DNA of 64,000 nt from Streptomyces sp. Act143 (GCF_003143935.1 NZ_QFRX01000001.1:5395393-5459392), one strand, 5' to 3'. Counted from the first letter of the stretch, positions 33,519 to 41,533 are shown. Notes: generated by a model from the sequence alone, not told the origin. Made by a program: numbers and translations.

Positions 33519-34615
33519 CCTCCCGGAGCGCCTTGGCGCGAGCCACCCCCGAGGACCCGGAAACCGTGCGGAGGCCGCCCGCCCTCGCCCTGTTCGGCAC
33601 CGGATACCTGGCGACGCGGGTGACGCGGGCCGGCGACGGCTTCCTGTGGTCCCGTACCGCCGGGCCGGACCGGCCGGAGGACTTCACGCCGGTGCCCGCG
33701 GCTCTGGCCCGTGCAGCGCGCGCCGCGCGGGGCTGGGCCGTCGGGGGCACCCGGGTGGTGCTGGGGGCCGAGGAGCGGGTGCGGGCCGAGGACTACGGGC
33801 CGCTGCCGATCCGCGGAGCGGGCGTCGTCGAGCGCCGCTACCCGGCGCCCGCGCCGTACTCGCTCGGGCATGTACTGGGCAACCGGGCAGCGGCTCCCGC
33901 GCACTGGGCCGCCCTGCCGCGGCTGCTGGAGCGGGTGGGCGAGGTACTGCGGCAGGTGCACACCTCCTTCGCCGACGTCCCCGTGGCCGGGGGCCCAGCC
34001 GGACCGCGCAGGCTGGCGCACTGGCTGGCGGGTCGTCAGAACATCGGCCGGGCAACGCGGTTGTGGCAGGAGGCCCACCGCGTCCTGGGGCCCGAGCGGA
34101 TGGCCGTGGCCGCCTCCTGGTGCACGGACCCGGGCGCGAGCACGGCACCGCCCGTGCTGCTGCTCGGTGGCACCGGACTGGGCTCCCAGGTGCCCACCCC
34201 TGATGCGGCCGACTGCGTCCTGCTGACCGGCGAGGAACTCGCAGCCGGGCCCGCCTCCCACGATCTGGGCTGGATCGTCGGTGAGCTAGCCGAGTTCCGG
34301 CTGCTGCACTTCACCGGGTCGGCCGAGGACGCCGCCGCCCACTGCGCGTCGGCGACCGCGGCTCTGCTGCGCGGCTACGCCGGCGGCCCGGGACCTCGTC
34401 CGGCGTCCGCGGGCCTCGACGCGGTGGCACGGTCGGCCGTGCTCCGCATGTTCACGCACTGCCTCGACTACGCGGCGTTCGTCGGCTGGGACGACCGGTT
34501 CCCCGATCACCTGGACGTGCTCGCCGCGCTGCTGGACCACCCCATGGGCACCATCGACGGCCTCACCGGCGCACCCGTGGCACCGGACGTGGCCTTGGAA
34601 ACGGAGGAATCGTGA
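33515..34615 (+). CDS. Degenerate kinase-like protein, LanX candidate
   Basis: 366 residues. Helical C-terminal part (YSLGHVLGNR, LLERVGEVLRQVHTSFADV, HDLGWIVGELAEFRLLH, LDYAAFVGWDDRFPDHLDVLAALL) looks like an APH-type kinase C-lobe, but the HxDxxxxN catalytic loop is absent; AVAASWCTDPG and HDLGWIVGELAE are in its place. Class V systems need a third protein (LanX) beside LanK and LanY, and this is the only unassigned large protein of the operon. GTG start overlaps the decarboxylase stop (GTGA), and its own stop overlaps the methyltransferase start. No catalytic function can be claimed. Confidence 0.6.
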   Translation: MTSRSALARATPEDPETVRRPPALALFGTGYLATRVTRAGDGFLWSRTAGPDRPEDFTPVPAALARAARAARGWAVGGTRVVLGAEERVRAEDYGPLPIRGAGVVERRYPAPAPYSLGHVLGNRAAAPAHWAALPRLLERVGEVLRQVHTSFADVPVAGGPAGPRRLAHWLAGRQNIGRATRLWQEAHRVLGPERMAVAASWCTDPGASTAPPVLLLGGTGLGSQVPTPDAADCVLLTGEELAAGPASHDLGWIVGELAEFRLLHFTGSAEDAAAHCASATAALLRGYAGGPGPRPASAGLDAVARSAVLRMFTHCLDYAAFVGWDDRFPDHLDVLAALLDHPMGTIDGLTGAPVAPDVALETEES

Positions 34616-35355
34616 TAGCGCAGAACGCCCATTACAACGAGAAGATGGCCAGCGTCTACGAGCAGATGTACCCCATCGGCTTCGACACGGACGCGGCCCT
34701 GGAGTTCCTCGCCACGCTCGCGGAGCCCGGCGCGCGGGTACTCGAACTCGGTGTCGGCACCGGAAGGATCGCCGTCCCGATGGCCGAGCGGGGTTACCGC
34801 GTCTTCGGCGTCGACGCGTCCGAGTCGATGATCGCCAAGTTGGCCGAGCGGGACAGCAAGGGCGAAGTCACCGTGGAGCTCGGTGACTTCACCCAGCCGG
34901 GACTCGACATGGGCGGCGATTTCCCGCTCGTGACACTCGTCCTGAACACGTTCTTCGTGGCCGTCTCGCGGGAGGCGCAGCTCAACTGCCTGCGCAACGT
35001 GCGCGACCAGTTGGCGCCCGGGGGCCGTTTCGTTCTGGAAGCCTTCGACCCGTCGCCCTACCACGTGCTCACCAAGCCGGACCTGTCGATGCGCTTCCTC
35101 GGCGAGAACGCGATCATGCTGGACACCTTGATGGTGGACCGCTCACAGCAGCTCATGGTCGCCACGCATACGATCCTGGACGGCGGAGCGCCGCAGACCA
35201 CCCAGCATGTTCTGCGCTACGCGTTCCCCCAGGAGATCGACCTGCTGGCCGAGTTGGCCGGGCTCCGGCTGGTGGAACGCACTGCCGGCTGGCGCAAGGA
35301 ACCCTTCACGGCGCTCAGCCCCCGGCATGTGTCCGTGTTCGAACGGGCAGAATAG
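34612..35355 (+). CDS. SAM-dependent methyltransferase (N-terminal modification)
   Basis: 247 residues, class I Rossmann methyltransferase. Motif I VLELGVGTGRIAVPMAERG (~43-61), acidic loop VFGVDASESMI, post-I region ELGDFTQPGL and motif IV-like LVLNTFFVAV. In lexapeptide and cacaoidin clusters a comparable enzyme dimethylates the core N-terminal amine; the same is inferred. GTG overlaps the upstream stop with a GGAGGA site. Other targets such as a side chain are possible. Confidence 0.85.
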   Translation: MIAQNAHYNEKMASVYEQMYPIGFDTDAALEFLATLAEPGARVLELGVGTGRIAVPMAERGYRVFGVDASESMIAKLAERDSKGEVTVELGDFTQPGLDMGGDFPLVTLVLNTFFVAVSREAQLNCLRNVRDQLAPGGRFVLEAFDPSPYHVLTKPDLSMRFLGENAIMLDTLMVDRSQQLMVATHTILDGGAPQTTQHVLRYAFPQEIDLLAELAGLRLVERTAGWRKEPFTALSPRHVSVFERAE

Positions 35356-35428
35356 CCGGGTTTATCGAAGACCCACCGGGCTCCGGCCAGGAAACCGGGG
35401 CCGATACCCGAAACAAGGGAGGCCAAGC

Positions 35429-35695
35429 ATGATCGAGAACATCTCAGGGGCCATCGCCGTCGGCATCTCGACGATCCTGGGCGTGGCCGGCGAGAACACG
35501 TCGAAGAAGCGCGCCCAGGCGTTCACCAAGCGCTACGGGTCCTACGAGGGATTCCGGCAGCAGGTGGACGAGGACCGCGTCCAGGGGGTCCTCAGGACCC
35601 GCGGGAAGGTGGCGGCGATCAAGGAGGTGCGTGACAACTACCCCTACGTCTCGCTGCCGATGGCCAAGCGTTACGTGGAGCAACTGCCCGCCTGA
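35429..35695 (+). CDS. Small protein with L7/L12-C-terminal-like segment
   Basis: 88 residues, cytoplasmic. The C-terminal part RTRGKVAAIKEVRDNYPYVSLPMAKRYVEQLPA has the helix pattern (GKxxAIKxVRxxxxxxLxxAKxxVExLP) of the ribosomal L7/L12 C-terminal domain, seen in several small non-ribosomal Streptomyces proteins. The N-terminus is hydrophobic (ISGAIAVGISTILGVAG). Strong GGGAGG site. It lies directly before the first precursor and ends at a T-rich terminator. Possible roles are immunity, precursor binding or regulation; none can be shown from sequence. Confidence 0.6.
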   Translation: MIENISGAIAVGISTILGVAGENTSKKRAQAFTKRYGSYEGFRQQVDEDRVQGVLRTRGKVAAIKEVRDNYPYVSLPMAKRYVEQLPA

Positions 35696-35713
35696 CGGTC
35701 CTGCCCCCCCCGG

Positions 35714-35744
35714 GCGCCGCCGCGGACCTTTCTCCCGGCGGCGC
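35714..35744 (+). terminator. Rho-independent terminator
   Basis: GCGCCGCCG pairs with CGGCGGCGC (9-bp stem, 13-nt loop), followed by TTTT. It ends the lanK-to-small-protein operon, so the precursor genes that follow are transcribed from their own promoter in the AT-rich 35745-35860 stretch. Confidence 0.7.
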
Positions 35745-35862
35745 TTTTCACGGGTCACAAAGAGCGGACAGGTGCGAGAAAAAAGCGGAGGCAAAGCTTC
35801 ACCGTAATTCCGGTGAGTCATATTTCTTTTTCCGTGGTGTAATCCCCGGTGAATCGTATAGA

Positions 35863-35904
35863 AAAGAAGTCGACGGCGGAACGGTTCCGTCGATCGTCTT
35901 CTTT
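35863..35904 (+). promoter_or_regulatory. Leader hairpin against the lanA1 ribosome site
   Basis: AAAGAAGTCGACGG pairs with CCGTCGA-TCGT-CTTCTTT (14 bp with a 4-nt bulge, 10-nt loop) and ends directly before the CGAGGA ribosome binding site of lanA1. It could stabilise the mRNA or control access to the ribosome site. Confidence 0.5.
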
Positions 35905-35916
35905 CGAGGAGTCCTG

Positions 35917-36114
35917 GTGAACACCACCGACACCCTGCTCGCCGGCTACGCCGCGTACACCTCCGCCGACGAGATCGCCGCCGCCCAGGACGGCGGAGCG
36001 CCGGAGATCAGCCCGGTCAGCCTCTCGATCGCCGTCTCCATCGCCGAGTCCTCCTACGCCTGCAGCGCGGGCCTCAGCATGAGCGTGGGCGTGACCGTCG
36101 GCAAGGGCTGCTGA
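35917..36114 (+). CDS. Class V lanthipeptide precursor A1
   Basis: 65 residues. Leader-like start MNTTDTLLAGYAAYTSADEI, an acidic Ala-rich stretch (AAAQDGGAPE) and a Ser/Thr/Gly-rich core from about residue 30. Core cysteines are Cys49 and the C-terminal Cys65. The ending T60-VGKG-C65 has the spacing expected for AviMeCys after decarboxylation and Thr dehydration; Cys49 could form a lanthionine with Ser45, Ser46 or another Ser. Five to ten core Ser may become Dha and then D-Ala. GTG start with CGAGGA site. The leader cleavage site is not certain. Confidence 0.88.
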   Translation: MNTTDTLLAGYAAYTSADEIAAAQDGGAPEISPVSLSIAVSIAESSYACSAGLSMSVGVTVGKGC

Positions 36115-36295
36115 GCCTGCCGCCAAAGGCCCCTCATTTCCGCCGTCCCGCTCTCGGTCCACGCGGCCGGGCAATTCCGGGCTCCGGTCGCTCCGAAGAA
36201 TTCAGGACCGCATCCGGATGTCCGGCGGGACAGGAAAGCAATTCCCTTCAGGCGCAGAACACGGCGCCGCATTCCCATCCCGAAAAGGAGTCACC

Positions 36296-36493
36296 GTGAA
36301 CACCACCGACACCCTGCTCGCCGGCTACGCCGCGTACACCTCCGCCGACGAGATCGCCGCCGCCCAGGACGGCGGAGCGCCGGAGATCAGCCCGGTCAGC
36401 CTCTCGATCGCCGTCTCCATCGCCGAGTCCTCCTACGCCTGCAGCGCGGGCCTCAGCATGAGCGTCGGCGTGACCGTCGGCAAGGGCTGCTGA
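36296..36493 (+). CDS. Class V lanthipeptide precursor A2 (identical protein to A1)
   Basis: 65 residues, the same protein as A1. The coding DNA differs from A1 at a single synonymous position near the end (GTG to GTC in the Val codon of SMSV), but the 180 bp upstream are unrelated, so only the gene body has been duplicated or converted. GTG start with AAAAGGAG site. Two copies probably raise precursor dosage. Features of the core are as for A1. Confidence 0.88.
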   Translation: MNTTDTLLAGYAAYTSADEIAAAQDGGAPEISPVSLSIAVSIAESSYACSAGLSMSVGVTVGKGC

Positions 36494-36525
36494 CCAAGCC
36501 CCCCGGCTTCCTGTGACCCGGCCGG

Positions 36526-36551
36526 CCCGGCACCCCGACCCGGGTGCCGGG
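36526..36551 (+). terminator. Hairpin between precursor A2 and the protease genes
   Basis: CCCGGCACCC-CGACCC-GGGTGCCGGG, a 10-bp perfect stem 32 nt after the A2 stop, without a T-run. It probably lowers read-through so that precursor transcripts exceed those of the proteases. Confidence 0.5.
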
Positions 36552-36623
36552 GCGGCGGTCGCCCTTGCCGGCTCCCTCCCACCCCGTACCGCCCGCAACC
36601 GGACACCCGAAGGGACGCGCACC

Positions 36624-37895
36624 GTGCGGCAGTTGACTCTCGAGAACGGACTGCGCGTCGTACTCGACGCCCGGGGCGGCCCGCCCGCCGTCGGCGTGGC
36701 CGTCCACTACGGCACCGGATTTCGCGGCGACCCCGCCGGACGCAGCGGTTTCGCCCACCTCTTCGAGCACGCCATGTTCCAGGGCAGCGCCTCGGTCGGT
36801 CCCGGCGAACACATCCGGGCCGTACAGGGTTCGGGCGGAACCGCCGGCGCGTCGACGCACCAGGACTACACGGACTTCTACCAGGTCGCCCCCACCGCGG
36901 CACTGGACCGGCTGCTCTTCCTGGAGGCCGACCGGATGGCCGGCGTCCGGCTGGACGCGCACGGCCTGGACATCCAACTGCGGGTGATCCGTGAGGAGAT
37001 CGCCACCCAGGTCACCGGCCGCCCCTACGGCGGCTTCCCCTGGACCGTCCTCCCGTCCGTGCTGTACACGTCGTTCGCCAACGCCCACGACGGTTACGGG
37101 GATCTGGCCGGGCTGCGTCAGGTGACGCCCGAGGAGTGCGTCGCCTTCCACGCCGCGCACTACGCGCCGTCCCGCGCCGTGCTCACCGTGTGCGGCGGCT
37201 TCGACGAGACCGAGGCCGAACGCCTGGTGCTCCACCACTTCGCCGCCCTGCCCCCGCGGCCCGCTGCTCCCCCGCCCGACCTCGCCGAAGCGCCCCCGGT
37301 CCGCGCACGCGCCGGCGACCACGAGGACGCCCGCGCCCCCCTGCCCGCCCTCGCCCTGGGCCACCGGCTTCCGGATCCGTCCCACGCGCTGCCCGCCTAC
37401 GTCGCCCACATGGTGCTCGCGGCCCTGCTGACCGGCACCGACCGGGCCCGGCTGACCGCCCGCCTGGTCACCGGGACCGGCCTGGCCACCGCCGTCCGGG
37501 CCGGCTGCGGCTTCTTCGGACCACTCCAGGCCCGCGACCCCGACACTTTCCAGACCGTCGTCACGCTGCGGCCGGACGCCGACGCCGAAGACGTCCGCGC
37601 GGAGACCGACCGCATCCTGACCCGGCTCGCCGAGCACGGCCCGACGGCCGACGAACTGACGCGCACCCGGACCCAGCTGTGCGTCTCCCTCTCGCGGACC
37701 TACGACAGCCTGGTGCATCGCACCCGGCACATCGGCGCGTTCACGCTGTTGCACGGCCGCCCGCACCTGGTCGACGCGCTGCCCGGCCTGGTCGGCCGCT
37801 GCACCGCCGACGAAGTCGCCGCCGCGGCCCGGAACCTGCTGGCGGTCCCCTGCGCGGTCCTGCGCCTGCACGTCCGGGAGGTGGCTCCCGTATGA
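36624..37895 (+). CDS. M16 metallopeptidase, catalytic subunit
   Basis: 423 residues. The inverted zinc motif HLFEH is at residues 45-49, with the third ligand Glu125 in IREEIATQ, 76 residues later, exactly the M16 (HxxEH-X76-E) arrangement. So it is an active peptidase of the PqqF/MPP type. In class V clusters a pair of M16 proteins removes the precursor leader; the next gene is the inactive partner, overlapping by 4 nt. GTG 36624 follows GAAGGGA; the frame opens further upstream without protein character. Cytoplasmic, since there is no signal peptide. Confidence 0.88.
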   Translation: MRQLTLENGLRVVLDARGGPPAVGVAVHYGTGFRGDPAGRSGFAHLFEHAMFQGSASVGPGEHIRAVQGSGGTAGASTHQDYTDFYQVAPTAALDRLLFLEADRMAGVRLDAHGLDIQLRVIREEIATQVTGRPYGGFPWTVLPSVLYTSFANAHDGYGDLAGLRQVTPEECVAFHAAHYAPSRAVLTVCGGFDETEAERLVLHHFAALPPRPAAPPPDLAEAPPVRARAGDHEDARAPLPALALGHRLPDPSHALPAYVAHMVLAALLTGTDRARLTARLVTGTGLATAVRAGCGFFGPLQARDPDTFQTVVTLRPDADAEDVRAETDRILTRLAEHGPTADELTRTRTQLCVSLSRTYDSLVHRTRHIGAFTLLHGRPHLVDALPGLVGRCTADEVAAAARNLLAVPCAVLRLHVREVAPV

Positions 37896-39190
37896 CCGCG
37901 CGCGCCACCGCGCTGCCACCGTTGGGCCCGCCCCGCGCATTCGTCCCGCCGCCGTGCACCGACACCGTGCTCGGCACCGGTCTGCGCCTGGTGACCGTGC
38001 GGTCCAAGACGGTGCCGCTGGCCGAGATCCGGATGCTCGCACCGCTGCCCGCGCACGCCGTCGATCCGGCCACCGCCGACGTCCTGGCCGGCCTGACCGC
38101 GCAGGAGTGCACCCGCGAGGTCACCGCGGGCGTCGACGAGGACCCCCGTCGCGAGGGCACGCTCGTCTCCGTCACCTGGACGGGCACCTGGCTCGCCCTG
38201 AACGCGTCGGTGCCGGCGACCGCCGCGCCGTGGGCCCTGCGGCTGCTCGCCCGCGTGCTCGCCCGGCCCCGGCTCACCGAGGAGGCGTGCACGGCCGCGG
38301 CCCGTTCTCTCGCCGCCCGGGCCCCGGGACGGCTCGCCCATCCGCGCACCGCGGCGCACGCGGCCCTGTACGCGCACGCCTACCCGGGCTGCCGGGAGCG
38401 GCATCCGGGACCGGACGCGCTGCTCGCCGTCACCGCCGCCGAGGTGACGGCGCTGCACGCGGCGCACGTCCATCCACGGGGCGCGTACGCGGTGGTCGTG
38501 GCGCCCGACGACCTCGCCGAAGAGGCGTCGCGTGCCTACGCCCTGTGGACCGGCACCGGGACCCGGCCGGCCGCGCCGCCGCCCGCGCCGCCGCCGGCCG
38601 GGCACGGGATACGCGCCGTCCCGTGGGGCGGCGACGCGACGACGGCGCAGGTTCTGCTCGCCGCCCCCGCACCGGACCGGACCGATCCCTCGTTCGCCGC
38701 GCTCTCACTCACCAACTGCCTTTTCGGCGGGTATTTCTCGTCGCGACTCATGCGGGAACTGCGGGAGAATGAAGGACTGGCCTATCAGATCGAATCAACC
38801 ATCGACGATTCTTTCCCTCGTCCCTCCGTCCTGATCTCTTATGCGACCGCTCCGGAAAATGTCAGCCGATCTCTGCGCGCAGTGACACGGGAATTGCGAG
38901 ATCTGACGTCCCGCCCGCCCGGCGCGGCGGAGATCGACGCCGCCCGCGCGCACATGACCGGCCTCACCTGGATCGGACAGACCTCCCAGTCGGGCCTGGC
39001 TTCCGCGTACGCCGGGGTGCTCGGCCACGGCCTGGACCCCGGCTGGCTGACCACCTTCCCCGAACTGCTGCGGCAGGTGACACCCGCGCAGGTCGCGCAG
39101 GCTGCCGCCGCACACTACGGCCCGCACCGGTTCACCGGTGTCGCCCTGGGCGCACCGCCCGGCGCGCGGGCCGAGTACGCACTGGAGTGA
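37892..39190 (+). CDS. M16 peptidase-like, non-catalytic partner
   Basis: 432 residues with the M16 fold but no HxxEH; the corresponding N-terminal region reads VPLAEIRMLAPLPAH. It keeps the C-terminal substrate-binding signature FGGYFSSRLMRELRENEGLAYQIES (Arg/Tyr pair) used by the inactive subunit of heterodimeric M16 proteases. With the upstream protein it should form the leader-removing heterodimer. ATG overlaps the upstream stop (ATGA). A strong terminator follows after 25 nt. Confidence 0.87.
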   Translation: MTARATALPPLGPPRAFVPPPCTDTVLGTGLRLVTVRSKTVPLAEIRMLAPLPAHAVDPATADVLAGLTAQECTREVTAGVDEDPRREGTLVSVTWTGTWLALNASVPATAAPWALRLLARVLARPRLTEEACTAAARSLAARAPGRLAHPRTAAHAALYAHAYPGCRERHPGPDALLAVTAAEVTALHAAHVHPRGAYAVVVAPDDLAEEASRAYALWTGTGTRPAAPPPAPPPAGHGIRAVPWGGDATTAQVLLAAPAPDRTDPSFAALSLTNCLFGGYFSSRLMRELRENEGLAYQIESTIDDSFPRPSVLISYATAPENVSRSLRAVTRELRDLTSRPPGAAEIDAARAHMTGLTWIGQTSQSGLASAYAGVLGHGLDPGWLTTFPELLRQVTPAQVAQAAAAHYGPHRFTGVALGAPPGARAEYALE

Positions 39191-39215
39191 GAAGGAACTC
39201 GGAACCCGCGCCAAG

Positions 39216-39257
39216 AAGGCCGGTGGAACAGTCCCGACGGACTGTTCCACCGGCCTT
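39216..39257 (+). terminator. Rho-independent terminator after the proteases
   Basis: AAGGCCGGTGGAACAGTC pairs perfectly with GACTGTTCCACCGGCCTT (18 bp, 6-nt loop), and the downstream arm runs into TTTTCC. It separates the A1-A2-protease unit from the A3-transporter unit. Confidence 0.9.
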
Positions 39258-39437
39258 TTCCGTTGTTTCGGACCAAAGCATCGAAGTCGCGAAAGTGAGC
39301 CAGTAAAGAATCTTTCCGATGCGTTGTCACAGCCAGCCGCGTGATTCCCCCAAAGAAAGGGGATGGCTCGTCGGTGGCGTCCGTGAGAGAAATTCCAGCG
39401 TCAGCTTCTTTTCCACCAGATCGCCAACGGAGGAATC

Positions 39438-39635
39438 ATGAACACCGCGGACCAGCTCATCGCCGGCTACACCGCCTACACCGACTCGGCCGAGATCGCC
39501 GCGGACGCCACGGCCGAGGCCCCGGCCATCAGCCCGACGACCACGATCACGATCGTCTCGGTCGAGTCCGTGCTCGCGTCGATCGGTGCGTCCGCCAGCT
39601 TCAGCGCCGGTTACACCGTCTCGTCCGGCTGCTGA
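39438..39635 (+). CDS. Class V lanthipeptide precursor A3 (divergent)
   Basis: 65 residues. Leader MNTADQLIAGYTAYTDSAEI aligns with A1 without gaps, followed by AADATAEAPAISP. The core is richer in Thr (TTTIT, 34-38) and has only one cysteine, Cys65 at the C-terminus, ending T60-VSSG-C65. It can form the AviMeCys ring but no internal lanthionine, so its product differs in topology from that of A1/A2. ATG start with GGAGG site, its own transcription unit after the terminator at 39257, and a perfect hairpin right behind the stop. Confidence 0.88.
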   Translation: MNTADQLIAGYTAYTDSAEIAADATAEAPAISPTTTITIVSVESVLASIGASASFSAGYTVSSGC

Positions 39636-39640
39636 TCCGA

Positions 39641-39674
39641 CGCCGGCCGGCGCCCCACGGGGCGCCGGCCGGCG
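39641..39674 (+). terminator. Perfect 16-bp hairpin behind precursor A3
   Basis: CGCCGGCCGGCGCCCC pairs with GGGGCGCCGGCCGGCG around a 2-nt gap, 6 nt after the A3 stop. No T-run; probably a partial terminator or RNA-stabilising element between lanA3 and the transporter gene. Confidence 0.65.
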
Positions 39675-39706
39675 TCCTCACGACCGTCCTCGGAAGGGAC
39701 TCCCGC

Positions 39707-41509
39707 ATGAAGACCGGCTCCACCACCCCGGCGACCGCCGCACACCGCGTCCAGGTCTTCCGCGACCTGGTCCGGGACAACTCCGCATCGGTCGTCACCG
39801 CCCTGCTCCTGAGCCTGGCGGCGACCGCCGCCACCTTGGCCGTCCCGCTCCTGGTCCGGGACCTCATCGAGGCCCTCGGCCAGAACGACTCGGTCATCGA
39901 CGTGCTGGCCTGGATGGTGCCACTGGCACTGGGCGGCGCCGCGGCCTCCTCCCTCTCCGGGTACCTGCTGGCCCGCACCGGGGAGCGGTTCGTCCTGCGG
40001 CTGCGCTCGCGGGTCATGGAACACTCGCTGCGCATGCCGCTGCCCGCCGTGCGCGCGGCGGGTCCCGGCAACCTCGTCGCCCGGATCACCTCGGACGCCA
40101 TGCTGCTGCGATCGGTGGTCGACGTCGGAGCCGTGCAGGTGCCGGTCGCCGTGGCCTCCATCCTCGGCACCATCGTCCTGATGGCGATGATCGACCTGCT
40201 GCTGGTGGGACTGGCCTTCGCCGCGTTCGCCCTCGCCGGCCTGGCCATCTGGTACGTGCTGCGCCGGGTCCGCAAGGGCTACGAGTCGATCCAGATCGCC
40301 ACCGGGACGCTCGCCCAGCGGTTCACCACCGCCCTCACCTCGCTGCTGACGGTGAAGGCATACCGGGCGGAGCGGCGCACAGCCGAGGCGCTCACCGATG
40401 ACGCCGCCGCCCTCACCGACCAGATGCTGCGCGCGTCCCGTCTGCAGTCGGTGGTGCTGCCGCTGATGTCTCTCGGCCAGGAGGTTGCGCTGGCCGGCAT
40501 CGTGATCGCCGGCAGCGCCCGGATCACCGACGGCGCGCTGTCCCTGGCGGACTTCATCGCCTTCATCCTCTATCTGCTGCAGTTGGTCAGCCCGGTCACC
40601 ATCCTCGTCATGGGGTTCGGCCGGCTCCAGACCGGCCTCGCCGCGAAGGCCCGCTTCGAGGACCTGCTGTCCGCACCGACCGAGCCCGACGAGGCGCACG
40701 TCGGACCGCTCACCGGCATCCCTTCCGACGACACCGCGACCCACGCCGTCCGGTTCGAGCAGGTGTCGTTCTCCTACCCCGGCCGGCCCGCCCTGCGAGA
40801 CGTGTCGTTCAGCGCGCCGCGCCGCGGACTGACCGCCGTCGTCGGCCACTCGGGGGCAGGCAAGTCGACTCTGTTCCACCTGATCGAGCGCTTCCTGGAC
40901 TGTGACCAGGGCACGCTGAGCGTGCTCGGCCGTGACGTGGCCCGCTGGCCGCTGGGCGAGTTGCGCTCGCGGATCGGTTACGTCGACCAGTCCTTCACCC
41001 TGCTGGAGAGCACCGTCCGGGAGAATCTGCTGCTCGGTCTCGGCGACACTCGCGACGCGGACCTGGCCGCCCTGGACGAGCGGCTGATGGCGGCGCTCGC
41101 GTCGGTAGGGCTCGACGACGCGGTACGGGCCCTGCCACAGGGTCTGGACACCACGCTGGGCCGGGAGACGGACCTGTCGGGCGGCCAGCGCCAACGGCTC
41201 GCGCTCGCCCGGGCGCTTCTCAGCCCCGCCGAGATACTGCTCCTGGACGAGCCGACGTCGCAGATGGACGCGGACAACGAACTGCGCCTGCGGGACGCCG
41301 TCGACGAGTTGGCCCGCGAACGGTCCGTCCTGGTCATCGCGCACCGCATGTCGACGATCATGCACGCGGATCACGTGGTGGTGCTGAAGGACGGGACGGT
41401 GGCCGCCACCGGCACGCACACCGCGCTGATCACGACCGACGCCCACTACCGCGACCTGGTCGAGAAGCAGCAGTGGGCGCCCCTCGAACAGGTGGGCGCC
41501 GGAGCCTGA
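39707..41509 (+). CDS. ABC exporter, fused membrane-ATPase type
   Basis: 600 residues. Six membrane segments in the first ~300 residues, then an ATPase domain with Walker A VGHSGAGKST (~380-390), signature DLSGGQRQRLALARAL, Walker B EILLLDEPTSQMD and HRMSTI. No C39 protease domain is present, so the leader must be removed by the M16 pair rather than during export. It likely exports the mature lanthipeptide. ATG 39707 follows GGAAGGG. Last gene of the cluster, followed by a strong hairpin. Confidence 0.9.
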   Translation: MKTGSTTPATAAHRVQVFRDLVRDNSASVVTALLLSLAATAATLAVPLLVRDLIEALGQNDSVIDVLAWMVPLALGGAAASSLSGYLLARTGERFVLRLRSRVMEHSLRMPLPAVRAAGPGNLVARITSDAMLLRSVVDVGAVQVPVAVASILGTIVLMAMIDLLLVGLAFAAFALAGLAIWYVLRRVRKGYESIQIATGTLAQRFTTALTSLLTVKAYRAERRTAEALTDDAAALTDQMLRASRLQSVVLPLMSLGQEVALAGIVIAGSARITDGALSLADFIAFILYLLQLVSPVTILVMGFGRLQTGLAAKARFEDLLSAPTEPDEAHVGPLTGIPSDDTATHAVRFEQVSFSYPGRPALRDVSFSAPRRGLTAVVGHSGAGKSTLFHLIERFLDCDQGTLSVLGRDVARWPLGELRSRIGYVDQSFTLLESTVRENLLLGLGDTRDADLAALDERLMAALASVGLDDAVRALPQGLDTTLGRETDLSGGQRQRLALARALLSPAEILLLDEPTSQMDADNELRLRDAVDELARERSVLVIAHRMSTIMHADHVVVLKDGTVAATGTHTALITTDAHYRDLVEKQQWAPLEQVGAGA

Positions 41510-41533
41510 CTCCTGGCCGGCCCGCCCCGCACG

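Noticed and set aside
31631..34261. 876-codon minus-strand frame across the lanthipeptide operon
   Set aside because: It crosses four real, overlapping genes on the plus strand and shows no protein character.
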